This document shows, in pieces, positions 11,468-22,900 of a DNA stretch of 64,000 nucleotides; the stretch's first letter is position 1, and each line of letters starts with the position of its first letter. The notes under the pieces were generated by a model. That model saw only the letters and a program-made list of their open reading frames with translations, ran no database searches and was not told where the DNA came from. This DNA comes from Spirodela intermedia (Eukaryota > Streptophyta > Magnoliopsida > Alismatales > Araceae): NCBI GenBank assembly GCA_902729315.2, contig LR746277.1, forward strand, positions 5,213,001 to 5,277,000, in the 5' to 3' direction. A program made the position numbers and the translations under genes.

Positions 11468-11640
11468 GATCGTCCGACGAAGGCGTCTGCCGCAAAGAGA
11501 TGAGCGAGCGTACGGAGCAAGATCCCAGCCTCGGCCCGGAGGTTCACGAAGGTACACTTTCTGTCTCGACGACCGCAGCTTTCCCTCCTCTGACGTATGT
11601 ACGTCGTACGCAAGCGCCCCACTTTCTCTCTCTCTCTTTC

Positions 11641-13640
11641 ACTATTTCATTGTGTTCACATTATCTTGTTCAGAATTTTCCTTTGACAGGGACTGAGTAT
11701 CTCAGACAAAAAATATTAATTTTTCGATTTTAAAAAATATTAATTTTGTTCACATCATCTTCGGCCAAGTATATGAAGTCTTCTCAAATGTAACAAACAA
11801 AAATATGAAAATTATAAAATTCGAGGAAATAGTAACAGGCGACTACATTAAGACAGAAAAATGCTAAAACACGAAGAAATAAATTATAAACTAAAACATT
11901 AAAAGAGACAATCAAAGAAGATGTCCCTGCGTGATTAACAGATCACATAAATCTTGGTAGAACAAATACGCAAAGATATTTAGAAAAAATGAAAAAAAAT
12001 ACAATGTCTGCTTTGACAATATGTGTAACAAATAATGGAGAGAAAAACGGAGGAAACTAAGTATGAAGGCAGAGGCAGAAAAAAATTAATTAGTTTTTAA
12101 TAATATAAATATTTGTGGGAAATGGAGATTTCTACAGGCAATCACATTATTTACATGATGCATAAAATATTCAACAGAAAGTACACTGAAAGAGAATAAA
12201 TCTACAATTTATATAATTTTGCATCACTGTGGACCTCCTCCGTATGTGCTCGTCTAAGATGGGTAAGCATCAATGAAAAAAAACTAGATTAAAAAGAGCA
12301 TGTACATATATGCTAACCTCAAACCTCATAAAACTGTACTGAATATGATTATGAGAAAACAGTGACTGTGATAAATGTTCCAGCTTGTGGAATTCAGACG
12401 TGTAGCATTCTCGGGAATGTTCTTGCTCTCAGCAACATACGGTAGGAAGAACTGTATGAAAATATTTATCATCAAAAATTTTGTAGGATTAATTGGGCAG
12501 GAATTCAGATATATGTCAAAATTATTGAGACTACCGCATAAGTAATTTTACATAATATTATCCAGTAAAAATGTAAAATGCGAAAAGAGGGAAAAAAAAA
12601 AATCGACCAAAGATGTGGGTACATTATTATGTGCCCTGTAATCCCCCGAGACTCGAGAAAACTCTAGAATGCTTTACAAGTGGCAACCAATTCCCCATCG
12701 ACATCTCGATGTGATACGGCCCTTTGCAAGGGCCCAGTGGAAGATGCTCAAATTACTTGTAAGCGATCGCACCCACCACAAAGTTTTCACAAGCAACTGA
12801 TGACGGTATTCAGACATGGAATACAGAGAGAAGGCGTGCTCTAAAACACACGTTGACTTCGTAAGTCAACCGAGGATGTATTCTGTCACTCGGACTCAAT
12901 CTGTTTGTGCCGCAGCCCCACGGTAGCAGGGTTGATGCTCCTTACCAAACTAAATGGCGGTGGTCGTGAAGGAGAGAGTTGGTCTCGATGAGAGCTTCAC
13001 ACCTCGCGGTGTCGACACCTCTCGGCTATCGAAGTTCTCAGTTCAAGGTCACTTAGTAAAAAAAGTTGGAAGCTCACGGGTGAGGATAAGACGCTCGACT
13101 TCATCGGATTTTTCAAAGTGATGTTAGAGGCGAAGTGTGATGCCTTGGGGAAGGCCGCATCACAATAAGAACCAAGTCATGAACATCAGGAACCGAAAAC
13201 TAAGGCGGGAGCTGAATCAAATTTGGTTGAAGTCATGGCACGTTACATGGCTAGCAAATCCCCAAATGCCTTCGAAAAACGTGAAGTATTTACAAGCATG
13301 AAAATGTTGAGGAACAAAATTTTCATGACTAGTCACTGTGTCCGCAGACTCGAAATTTTTAAAAACATGTAAATAATTCGATTTTGGAGAAGACAGCGCA
13401 TTACGAATTTCATCGAGTGCCTACCTAAGTACAACAACAAATCTTATGATGGAGCTAAAATCGTTTTGAGTGCCGAGAGCCCCGATTCACGATCAGTCGT
13501 TAAATACGGCGCTAGAATGCAAACTTCAAATCAAGGTAGGTAGAAATAATGAAAATGTGGCATTCGGAACCAGAATCTATACATAGCATATGTATAAGAT
13601 CAGCCATTTCCCCGTGAAAAATGCTCGGAAAATCTGAATC
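11641..13640. other. AT-rich spacer without recognisable genes
   Basis: I see no credible ORF here. The right part, about 12640-13560, is less AT-rich and reads like decayed mobile-element DNA, but I found no terminal repeats, primer-binding site or protein domain to prove it. Confidence 0.5.
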
Positions 13641-14368
13641 ACAATGCCTAGAAGTGATTCAGAGGCACAAAATGTAACGTGGTCTTCGAATCTCACTCTA
13701 TGGAGCTCCGACGCAGGGAGAAAATATGAGCCGGAAACAGATGAAGCCATCTCTCTACGTCTGTCGAAACCCCTCCGCCATCCGCTCTCCCAGCGAGGCT
13801 TCCCTAACCCTACCGGCGTCGCCCCTCTCTCTCTCCCTATCTGATCGGAGACTTCGGCGGAGGTGAGGGGATCGAAGACCAAACGTCCCGATCCACTCAG
13901 AGAGGTTGGAAGGGGAGTGAGCACAACTGCCCCCAGGCCAGAGGTCGGAAGGCGATAATCTCTGGAAGGTTCGAAAACGGTTACGGGATTTCCAATTTAT
14001 TACCATTAAACCTATTAAATATGTATAATTCATTCGCCACGCTGACGATGAGGGGGGCCCGAGCGCGGCCGGTTCACGGCTGGCGGATGGGAAGCGATTG
14101 CTACGTGTCAAACATCAACGAATCGGGTCACACGGGTGTCACGCGTATGAGGAGACTAGAGCGTCTAGAAATCGCACGCGCCGTTTTGGCCGATCCCAGG
14201 TTTTATTCACACACGTGGTGGAAATAAACCTGTCTGTGGCCTGGTATCGGATGTCAACGCGGTATGAGAGACTTTTCGTGGGGTCCAGTGGGAAGCCAGA
14301 TATCGCGAAAATCCGATTCCGGCAATCAGTCAATGAGCGTCTTACCCGCGTGGGTTGCTGTCCGACCG

Positions 14369-14376
14369 TATAAGTA
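14369..14376 (+). promoter_or_regulatory. Probable TATA box of the bHLH gene
   Basis: TATAAGTA lies 92 bp before the bHLH ATG in otherwise GC-rich DNA, a usual spacing for a plant core promoter with a leader of about 60 bases. Confidence 0.45.
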
Positions 14377-14460
14377 TTCCCACCCTTCTTCGCCTTCCCC
14401 ACTCCCTCGCCGTCACTTCTCCGCTTAGCTTCCAGCACCAGCACCTCCTCCGAATTCGAC

Positions 14461-14533
14461 ATGGATCCCTTCGGTGGAAGCGGCTTTGACGACCAATGGG
14501 ACACGCCGTTTTTCTTCGACACCGACGACCTCG

Positions 14534-14585
<52 letters not shown>

Positions 14586-15389
14586 CTATATATATATATA
14601 TATATTAATGAGCCGGTTGGTTCTGAAGCAGCTGGGGGTTTGAGGATGCTCTGTCCGGGTACTACGACTCGAGCTCCCCGGACGGAATTGCGAGCTCCTC
14701 AGCGGCGAAGAAGAGCATCGCCCAGGAGAGAGAGCGGAGGAAGAAGTTCAACGAGAAGCTGTACACTCTGCGGAGCCTGGTTCCCAGCATCACCAAGGTG
14801 AGAGATTGCCGCTGATCCAAAACGGTCGCCGTAGGGATCTCAATTGCACCGCGGCTTGAACCCTGATGGGCTCTGCAGATGGACAAGGCCTCCATCGTCA
14901 AGGACGCCATCGACTACATCGTGGAGCTTCAGGAGGAGGAGAGGAGGCTCCTCACCGAGATATCGGAGCTCGAGCAGGAGAATAATGGCAAGAGGAGGAA
15001 CGACCCGGGGCGGTGCGACCCGGCGAATCAGGCAGCGGGGAAGCGGCCGCGGCTGTCGCCGGGAACCCAGTCACAGATGGGGTCTCCGATCAACGTGATG
15101 GAAGTGAGCTCTCTCTCTCTCTCTCTCTCTAAGAACCTGGGGTTTGAACTGGGCTTGTGCCGTCTCCGAGGAATCAATCGCTCATTCGTGACTCGGTGCT
15201 TCCTCCGCCTTCAGCTCCAGGTGAGCGACGTGGGGGACGAGGCCTGCGTCGTGAGCATCACTTGCAGCCGGAAGAGGAACACCATGACCCGCCTATGCCA
15301 GGCCCTCGAGCTCCTCCCCCTGGACATACTCGCCGCCAACATCACCTCCTTCTCCGGCAAAGTCCTCCACACATTGCTGCTCGAGGTCA

Positions 15390-15424
<35 letters not shown>

Positions 15425-15657
15425 GCAGTCTCATATCGGAAAACTACAGGGGGGGACCGAATTTTGGCGGCGCGCGGGATGTGACGAATATAATTAGTAT
15501 GCGGCGGCGAGAGACTGGATATAGCCGCAGCCCCTTTCCTTTAGAAGAAAAAACTCCAACTTTATATTGATGGTGGTAATTTCCTGCGGTGCAGACCCAT
15601 GGGGTTAGTGGGACCCACATGAAGGAGACGATAAACGCAGCGCTCACCGGGCTGTGA
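14461..15657 (+). CDS. bHLH transcription factor, bHLH35-like
   Basis: A nuclear DNA-binding bHLH factor of the bHLH35/bHLH27 type. Five exons, 14461-14537, 14632-14797, 14879-15103, 15215-15385 and 15595-15657, join in phase with GT-AG introns to give 233 residues. After an acidic N-terminus comes ALSGYYDSSSPDG, a signature of this subgroup. The basic region follows (KKSIAQERERRKKFNEKL, with the E-R-R DNA-contact pattern), then helix 1 (LYTLRSLVPSITK) and helix 2 (MDKASIVKDAIDYIVELQ). An ACT-like C-terminal region comes last (VSDVGDEACVVSITCSRKR, LLPLDILAANITSFSG). Length and exon phases fit the family. Introns 1, 3 and 4 each begin with a long CT repeat. The final exon encodes only 20 residues and is shorter than the tail of the Arabidopsis protein. 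The subgroup name is from memory. Confidence 0.9.
14538..14602 (+). repeat. (CT)n then (TA)n opening bHLH intron 1
   Basis: The donor itself is part of the repeat: the exon ends GACAG and the intron reads gtctctctc onward for about 45 bases, followed by (TA)n. The intron is only 94 bp long (14538-14631), so repeats make up most of it. Confidence 0.9.
15391..15422 (+). repeat. (CT)n at the start of bHLH intron 4
   Basis: Begins six bases after the exon 4 end (15385; donor gtcact). Intron 3 shows the same pattern with a shorter tract at about 15110-15130, after a gtgagc donor at 15104. Confidence 0.9.
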
Positions 15658-15939
15658 CCAACCAGCTTTCGAAGCCGCCGGGGCACGTGCGGCAGTATCT
15701 TCACACGCTTGCCTTATTCTTTTCTTTATAAAGTATATCTCCATAATTCGGTTTAGGCTTATCTTAACGGCGGACAACCGCCATGTGCTTGAATGAAAGG
15801 CCGCGGTCTTAACACGTAAACTATTGATGTTCAATTCCCAACGTGCTCGATTGTTTCCGATTTCCTGCGGGCGATTTGATGCGCCGCCTTTCTGGGCACG
15901 TGTTAAATGCGTGACTTTCCCGAGTCGTCGCCCCTCATG

Positions 15940-16160
15940 GGCCTCCTCATCTTTTTGGGCTTTTATAATGGGCTCGGGATGAGCGGGCCCACTAAAGCCC
16001 ATTAAAAGAGCCACAAACGTCTTGACTTGGGGTCTAAATGGGTCGGGTACAGCAAGCCTTGACCATACCAAATATGGGTTTTTGGGCTTTTAGGTTGGGC
16101 CGTACTAAAGCCTTGACCTGGCCCAAATTATATCGGCTTCACCGGGGGCAAGGCCCGCAT
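15940..16160 (+). promoter_or_regulatory. TGGGCC/GGCCCA cluster upstream of the TNO1-like gene
   Basis: Several site II-like motifs occur here: catgggcctcc, gcgggcccac, aaagcccatt, gttgggccgt and ctggcccaaat. They lie about 0.8-1 kb before the ATG at 16940. A CT run at 16501-16523 and a long leader lie in between, and the leader may contain an intron. The spacer from 15658 to 16939 shows no other coding sequence. Confidence 0.45.
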
Positions 16161-16939
16161 TATGAGGTCCAAATATGGGGAAAAACTAACCAAATAAGGG
16201 CTCATCGGCGTCCCTAGTTTTCGACACGTCAGCTTTTTATTTTTTTTATTAAAATAATATACAATTATTAATCAATTAATATGTATTTAAAAATCCTTCT
16301 TTGCCGCGGCCCGGTCCCGGTCCCGGTCCCAGTCCCGGTTCGTCTTCATATAGAGCGGTCCGGGCCGGCCCGACGACGTTCATTGTGAAACAGATGACAA
16401 GACCGTGAGAAATGAACGAGAAATGTTTTCCTCGTCCGCCGTTAAGGGACGGAAGAGCCTGCCACCAGATCTGTGCGGGAAATCTATAACAATTAAACTG
16501 CTCTCTCTCTCTCTCTCTCTCTACACCTTCCTCCAAACGGGGAAGCGACCGACGGGGAGAAGACGAGGACGAAGAGGAAGACGAAGGAGGAAGTTAGGGG
16601 GAATCGGAGCGGCGTCTCTCCCCATCCGGTTTCTACAGGAGTAATCCCTGCGAAGAGGAGGTTCAGTTTGCTTGGTTCTTATATTTAATTTCTATGACTT
16701 TTTCCCCAGAGATCTGTGTTTTTCCGCATCCGAATCTTAGGGTTCTGAGAGCTGCTCCCTTGTTTTTATCCGCGAACGGAGTGGATTCTGATTGGATCAG
16801 TCTTTTTGTTGCCTGAGTCTGATGGTTTTGGAAAATTGGTAGGTCTGTGTCCGAGGAAGATTGAGGACGGTTCGGGTTGTCGATGAGGATGGAAGGCCAT
16901 TGATCTGTGGATCCTGTTTGGCCCCTCAGTGGGGATTCG

Positions 16940-19900
16940 ATGGAGAGGAACAAGAACAGGACTGATCTTCTCGCAGCCGGTCGGAAGAAGGTTCTTCCCC
17001 GTTTCCGATTCGTGCTTCTGAAATGCCTCCTTCTCGTATCTTTAAGCTTCTGCAACTCGTGTTGTTGATATTGCATGTTAACCTTTTTCCATTTTCTTAT
17101 TCTCTCCCTACGACAATCCAGCTACAGCAATTCAGGCAAAAGAAGGATCACAAGTCTTCCAACAATAGAACCAGCAGCCAAGTGAAGTCTTCCGAAGGGG
17201 CTGGAAAGCATGAAGAGGACGAGAATGCCGAAATTATTCCCCACGTATCTTTAGCTGGCCTCGAGTCAGTGGAGTCATCGTCCGAAGTGAACACCATAGA
17301 GGCTGATACAGTGATAGGTGCTCAGGTGGTGCTGCCAGTCACAGAACTGCCGGTCACTTTACCCGAAGGTGATTCTGGAATGACCATCGGACAAGAACAC
17401 ACGCCTGATGGGTCCTCATCGTCAACCATGGCTTACGGAACGAGTGGAAACGTGGAGGAGCTGAAGGATTCTGGAGATCCTACAGATCCATCATCCGAGG
17501 ATAGGGCCAGGTGGCCTTGTCAGACGTCTAACCAGGTAGGAGTGAAAACTTTTCATTGAAGGAGCAGTGAGGAGTAGACTAGGGAGGGTCATTGGATTTA
17601 ATGTATAATTTAATTCTCATTTGATGATGCTTAGGGGCAATGCAGGATCCTGGCACTTCAGGAGTGGAACTATGCAACGGGAGTTCTGAAAATCTTCCTG
17701 GAAGTTGTGAAATTGAGATTTCAAAAAGTGAAAGAGATGAAGACAGTGAAATTACGTCTAATGCATATGTTCCAACGCTTGAACTTCAAGATGGAGGAAA
17801 AGCAGACGTTCCAACGTTCACAGGTCCCAGAGTTGTGGGAATCGAGGAGGCAAATTCTATGCCTCTTCCACTTTTAGAAGAGGCTAAGCAGGTGGATGAA
17901 GACACTTCCACGTCAGAAAGTGTGGGCGCTGATACTATTTGTAGTCATGGAATTGGTACAGATCAAGTTGTTGGTCAATTGACGACGATGGAGATTTTAA
18001 AGGACGAACCATTTATTTCGTCACAGAATCATGTCGTGGTCGTACATGAGATGAGTAAAGATGTCGGTGTCTGTGTTAATCCTGGAGATGAAACTCAGGT
18101 GTCACATGCTGTTCAGCTTCCTTCTGATGCGAGTCTCATGGTTGATGATCCTTGCTTGGACACCAGTTCTTCTGCTCAAGATGTCTCCAAAAGAGAGATA
18201 GAAGGTGCTGCCAACCTAGCAGATGTGAAAGGAGTGGATAAATTTGATGGAAAGGGATCTGAGGAAAAAGATCCTCGTAGTTTTCCTTTTACTGTTGAAA
18301 ATGTGATTGCCAGAACATACCAAAAGGAAGATCCAGTCCTCCAAAAGGATGTGGAGGTGGAGGTGCTCCGACCAGAACAAGAAACATCTTCGAATTCTAT
18401 TCGCAGGTTGTCTGCAGGGAACAAAGATGTAGATATGATGGAGATTCTGAAAAGGCATCTTTATTTGTCCAGTGTCACAAAGGATTTTCTCCAGTTGCAA
18501 ATTGCTGAGCATATTGACAAAAAAGTAGAATTTGATCCTAATTTGTCTGAAGTTTCCAGGCTCCAGGATTTAGTCAGAGAGAGTGAAGAAAGAAATGCTA
18601 GCATTAATAAAGAGCTCAATCAGTATAAAGCTGATCTTCAAGTCATATCTTCCAGCAAGAAGGACCTTGAGATCCAATGTCTTTCTGCTAGAGATGAAAT
18701 TGAAGAACTCAGATTAGAGGTCTCGGAAATCCAGAATGAACTGGAAATGTCAAAAAAGGGATCTACAAATCTGTCAGCAGAATTGGCCGACTGTAGAAAT
18801 GTAATGGAGACACTACAGGCCGAAAATTCAAAGATATCAGTGCAAATTCTTGCAGAAGCAGAGGAGTCACACAAGCTTAAGGCGGAAAAAGAATGCTGTA
18901 CAGTGCAAATTGAGGAACTCAACAATCGAATATATCTATTGACAAATGAAATGGAAGACTCCAAAAGGGAGTTAGCAAAGTATTTGGCAGAATTGACTGA
19001 ATGCAGATATCTTGTCACGTCATTGCAGATGGAAAATTCAAAATTGATTTCACAAATGCTCTCAGGCTCTGAAGACATGAATAAAATTAAGGCAGAAAGA
19101 GAACACCTTGCAAATGAAAACATGAAGATTGCTGCTGCATTATCTGAGGAAAAGTATCAGTTATCTGTTGCACTTCAAAAAATGGATCAGCTTGAGGGAG
19201 AATTCAAAGAGACAGTTACCTCTGTTGAGAAGCTTACTGAGGAAAAATTTTATCTCCTGAGTTGTCTGGATATACATAAAGTAAAGGTTAAAGAGCTCGT
19301 GAATGTCTTACAGGAGTCATGTTCCCAAGAACAGGAATCCGGGATACTGACAAAAGATTCTATTGCTGGTAGTATGGATGGTAACGATGCAACTGGAGGG
19401 TCTCAGACAAGCCATGCTGATTGTACAGGAGCTAGTTTCAACAAATCGGATAATTCCTTAGACCAATGTCCTGAAAAACCGCGTTATAGACAAGTTGAAA
19501 AGAGTGATTTCAGTGAACATACCATTTCTTGTGTCATGAAAGGGCGATCGGTTGAAGCTGAGGAAATGCTGCTGAAGCTTGAAAAGGCAGCTGCGGATAT
19601 GTACGAGCATTGTATCTCCTTGGGTAATGTGGGGGACAGAGTGGCAACCTCTGGAGTCTCAAAACTAATTCAGGCTTTTGAATCGAAAACTCATTCGTGT
19701 GTCATGCCATCAGTTGAGGTACCGCCAGTTGAAGGACAGAGTTTGGCGGAACTAGATTCATTTAACCTGGTAAAAGAGGAAATAGGCAATCTGAGATCTA
19801 TTTTGAGGCATATGGACTTGGATACAGAAATGGCAAAAATTCCTTGCAAGAAAGAACACGATAATGAGATTGCCAAGGAGGTTGAAGTTGAGTGCGAAGT

Positions 19901-22900
19901 TTTAACGTTGAGAAATAATGAACTCCGTGGAACAATTGATGAACTTGTTATGAAACTGGCTGAGTGTAAAACGAATATTGATGATCTACAGATCCAGTTG
20001 GATTCTACATGCGCAAATGCTGAAGAAATCTCAAGAAGGCTTTTAAATCAGGTAGAGTCATTGCAGAAGGAGGTGAATGGAATGGCAAATTCTCTTGAGG
20101 AGCTAGGCATGATGAAGGATGCGATTTTATTGTCAACTCAGAAGCTTGATGCATGTACTGGGCTGCGGGTACCTGGTGATTCCGATGTTGATTCTCATCT
20201 AACCATTTCAGTAAACGCTGTCACCAAAATGATTGAGGATTTGAAAGATAAGCTTGAAGCTGCTTGTCTGGAGCGTGACAAAAGCCATGCTTCTTCTGAG
20301 GAGCTTTATAGAGATTATACTTGCTTGCACAAAAATCAGGAATCGGCTAATAGGATTTTATATAGAATTCACAATATCTTGTTCAAAGACATAAATAATT
20401 CTTCAACTACTGGGGAGGAACCTGAACTTGTCTCTTGTGAGAATTCAGTTGATGTGAAGGGCAAGGAAGTGCAGCAACCGACTACAGAAGATTTCGAAAT
20501 GCTTTCTGACCATTTGAATAAGCTTTTGAATGAAAAATTACTGCTTCATTCTGCAAAGCATGAACTTGAGTTCGAGCTTGCACGCAGAAACCAAGCAATG
20601 GAAGAACTCCTGGAACAATGCAACAATTTGACTAAAACTTTGGAAGAAAACAATTGTACAATGGCGGAGCTCAGATCGTTATCAATCAGAAGGGATCAAG
20701 ATTTCAATGAGCTGAACAGAGGATGTCTAACATTGGCTAAGAAGCTTGAAAATTGGGAAATGAATGCATCTCGAGTTGTCAGCCCTGAGTTGCATGAGCA
20801 TAATGAAGTTACGAATCCTGAGAAGATGGAGATGGACGCAGTTAGCCTACTACTGATGCATCTAGATGATCTGGTTACATCAGTTATTCAAGATCATGGA
20901 GAAGCTTTACAGCAACTAAAGTTGTCCAAAAGCCATTTGCTTGAAGCTTTTTCCCGCTCAGAATCTTTGGATCTAAGGCAATCAGACCCGTTGCATACAT
21001 TTGTAGAGAAGGAGATCGTACCCAGGATTTTTGAGTTATCAGGTTTGGAGGAAAAATTGAACGCATTAACGTCGAAAAGTTTGCTACAGGAAAACGAAAT
21101 GCAAACTCTCGAGGATAATTTGAGAAAAACGGGAGAAGCTCTCGAAATTGCTCGTTCTGAGTTGAGTTACAAAGTAACTGAACTCGAGCAATCTGAACAG
21201 AGGCTTTCATCTGTCAGAGAGAAGCTTGGCATAGCTGTTGCAAAAGGCAAGGGTTTAGTTGTGCAACGTGACAGTCTTAAGCAGTCATTTTTGGAGGCAT
21301 CGTCTGAACTTGAAATGTGCAAGCAGGAGCTTCAGACAAAGGAGGCAAAACTCGGTGATCTTGAGGCAAAGCTTAAATCTTCAGAAGCAGATCGTATTGA
21401 AGCTTTGGAGTCGGAGCTCTCATATATTCGAAATTCAGCCACTCAATTTAGAGATTATTTCCTTCAAAAAGATTCTATTCTTCAAAAAGTTGAAGAAACT
21501 GTGGAAGAGCTAGATTTGCCAGAGGAGTTTCATTCTAAAGACATAGTAGAAAAAGTTGAGTGGCTAGCTAAATCTGTTGCTGGCAGTACTTCCCTCTCCT
21601 TAACTGATTGGCAACGACAAACTACTTCAGCGGAATCTCATGCAGACACTGGCCTTGTCAGTATGGATGGTTGGAAAGATGGCTTGCCGTCAGTTTCTAC
21701 TCTGCAGTTAGATGATCTGAATAGAAAATATGAGGAGCTTCAGAGTAAATTCTATAGTTTGGCTGAGCAAAATGATATGCTGGAGCAGTCTCTTAGAGAG
21801 AGGAACAGCCTTGTTCAAAGGTGGGAAAAAGTATTAGACGGAATTGACATGCCACAACAGTTAAGATCTTCAGAACCAGAAGATCGGATTGAGTGGTTAG
21901 GAAGAAAACTCTTGGAAGTTCAGCAAGAAAGAGATTCTTTGTCACTGAGGATTGAAAACCTTGATGCAGGCCTTGTCACCATTAGACGTGAAAATGAACT
22001 TCTTTCAAGGAATCTTGATGAACTCAGGTCTGAATACTCAGAAATATCAGACACAGCTGCCCAAAATGAATTCGAGAAAGATAGTTTGCAAAGGGAGATA
22101 TCTGCTTTACAGGAAAAATTGATGGGGAAATTCAATGAAGAGTATACTGAAATTGAGATTGAGGTGAAGAACTTAATTGATTTAGTGAGTGAAGCACTTA
22201 CTGATCAAGACAAACCAGATATATCTTCAATTGATAACAATGCCAAGCATTTGGGAAGATTAGTTGGAAAGCTTGTAGAGAGCTATAAAACCCTTTGTTT
22301 GGAGAAATGTGTAACTCCTGATGATTCTTCTAGTGCTCATAATGATATGATATCCGAGGAACAGAATCTCAAAGAATCGATTTATGAGAAGGAGCAGACC
22401 TTGGTGGCGCTGAAGGTTGAACTTGATGAAGTGTCCCGTAATTTGGCCATTGCCAGGGAGGAGAGGGATGCAATCATTGAGAAGTATCACATGCAGACTT
22501 CTGGAATGGAAGCGTTGGTAATACAAAAGGATGCATTGCAGGAAGAGAGAGACAGAGCTATGGACAAGTATCAATCTCTTTCTTCAGAATTTGAGTTAAT
22601 GACTAAACAGAGGGATCTATTGCAGGATCAACTTAATCAGGAGGAACAAAGGTCAGCATCCACAAGAGAGAAGTTAACTGTTGCAGTCAGGAAAGGAAAA
22701 GGGCTGGTTCAGCAAAGAGACAGCCTTAAAAAAACTTTAGAAGAAATGAATACTGACTTGGAACGCTCGAAGAAAGAGGTTAACCAACAAGTGGAAACCC
22801 TTCAGTCAGAGAATCAGCGGCTGACAAATGCCCTTTCAGAGGCTGAGAATGCTCTGCATCATCATTCACAGACCTTAAATAATTTTTTGACTGCTTTACA

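Larger units (their letters stand above)
9245..11640. repeat. Purine/pyrimidine microsatellite region with no convincing gene
   Basis: This 2.4-kb block is GC-rich and full of (GA)n and (CT)n runs: 9250-9290 GA, 9295-9310 CT, 9369-9391 CT, 10023-10080 GA, 10192-10220 GA, 10334-10372 CT, 10631-10672 CT and 11438-11467 palindromic. Open frames in it, such as 9359-10321 minus and 10806-11495 minus, are mostly Ser-Leu or Arg-Glu repeats translated from the microsatellites. I see no known domain on either strand. The block could hold a non-coding transcript (see the motif cluster at 10450-10560). Confidence 0.7.

Noticed and set aside
10806-11495. 229-codon minus-strand frame
   Set aside because: Repeat-derived composition with no recognisable domain. 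Overlapping frames of similar length exist on both strands.
12640-13560. Possible LTR or retrotransposon remnant
   Set aside because: Texture suggests repeat debris, but I could find no terminal repeats, target-site duplication, primer-binding site or polyprotein motif.
17023-17559. ATG at 17023 ([10 protein letters not shown]) as start of the giant coiled-coil protein
   Set aside because: The ATG at 16940 spliced at 16990/17122 gives the family N-terminus [19 protein letters not shown]. The 17023 ATG lies in the intron between.
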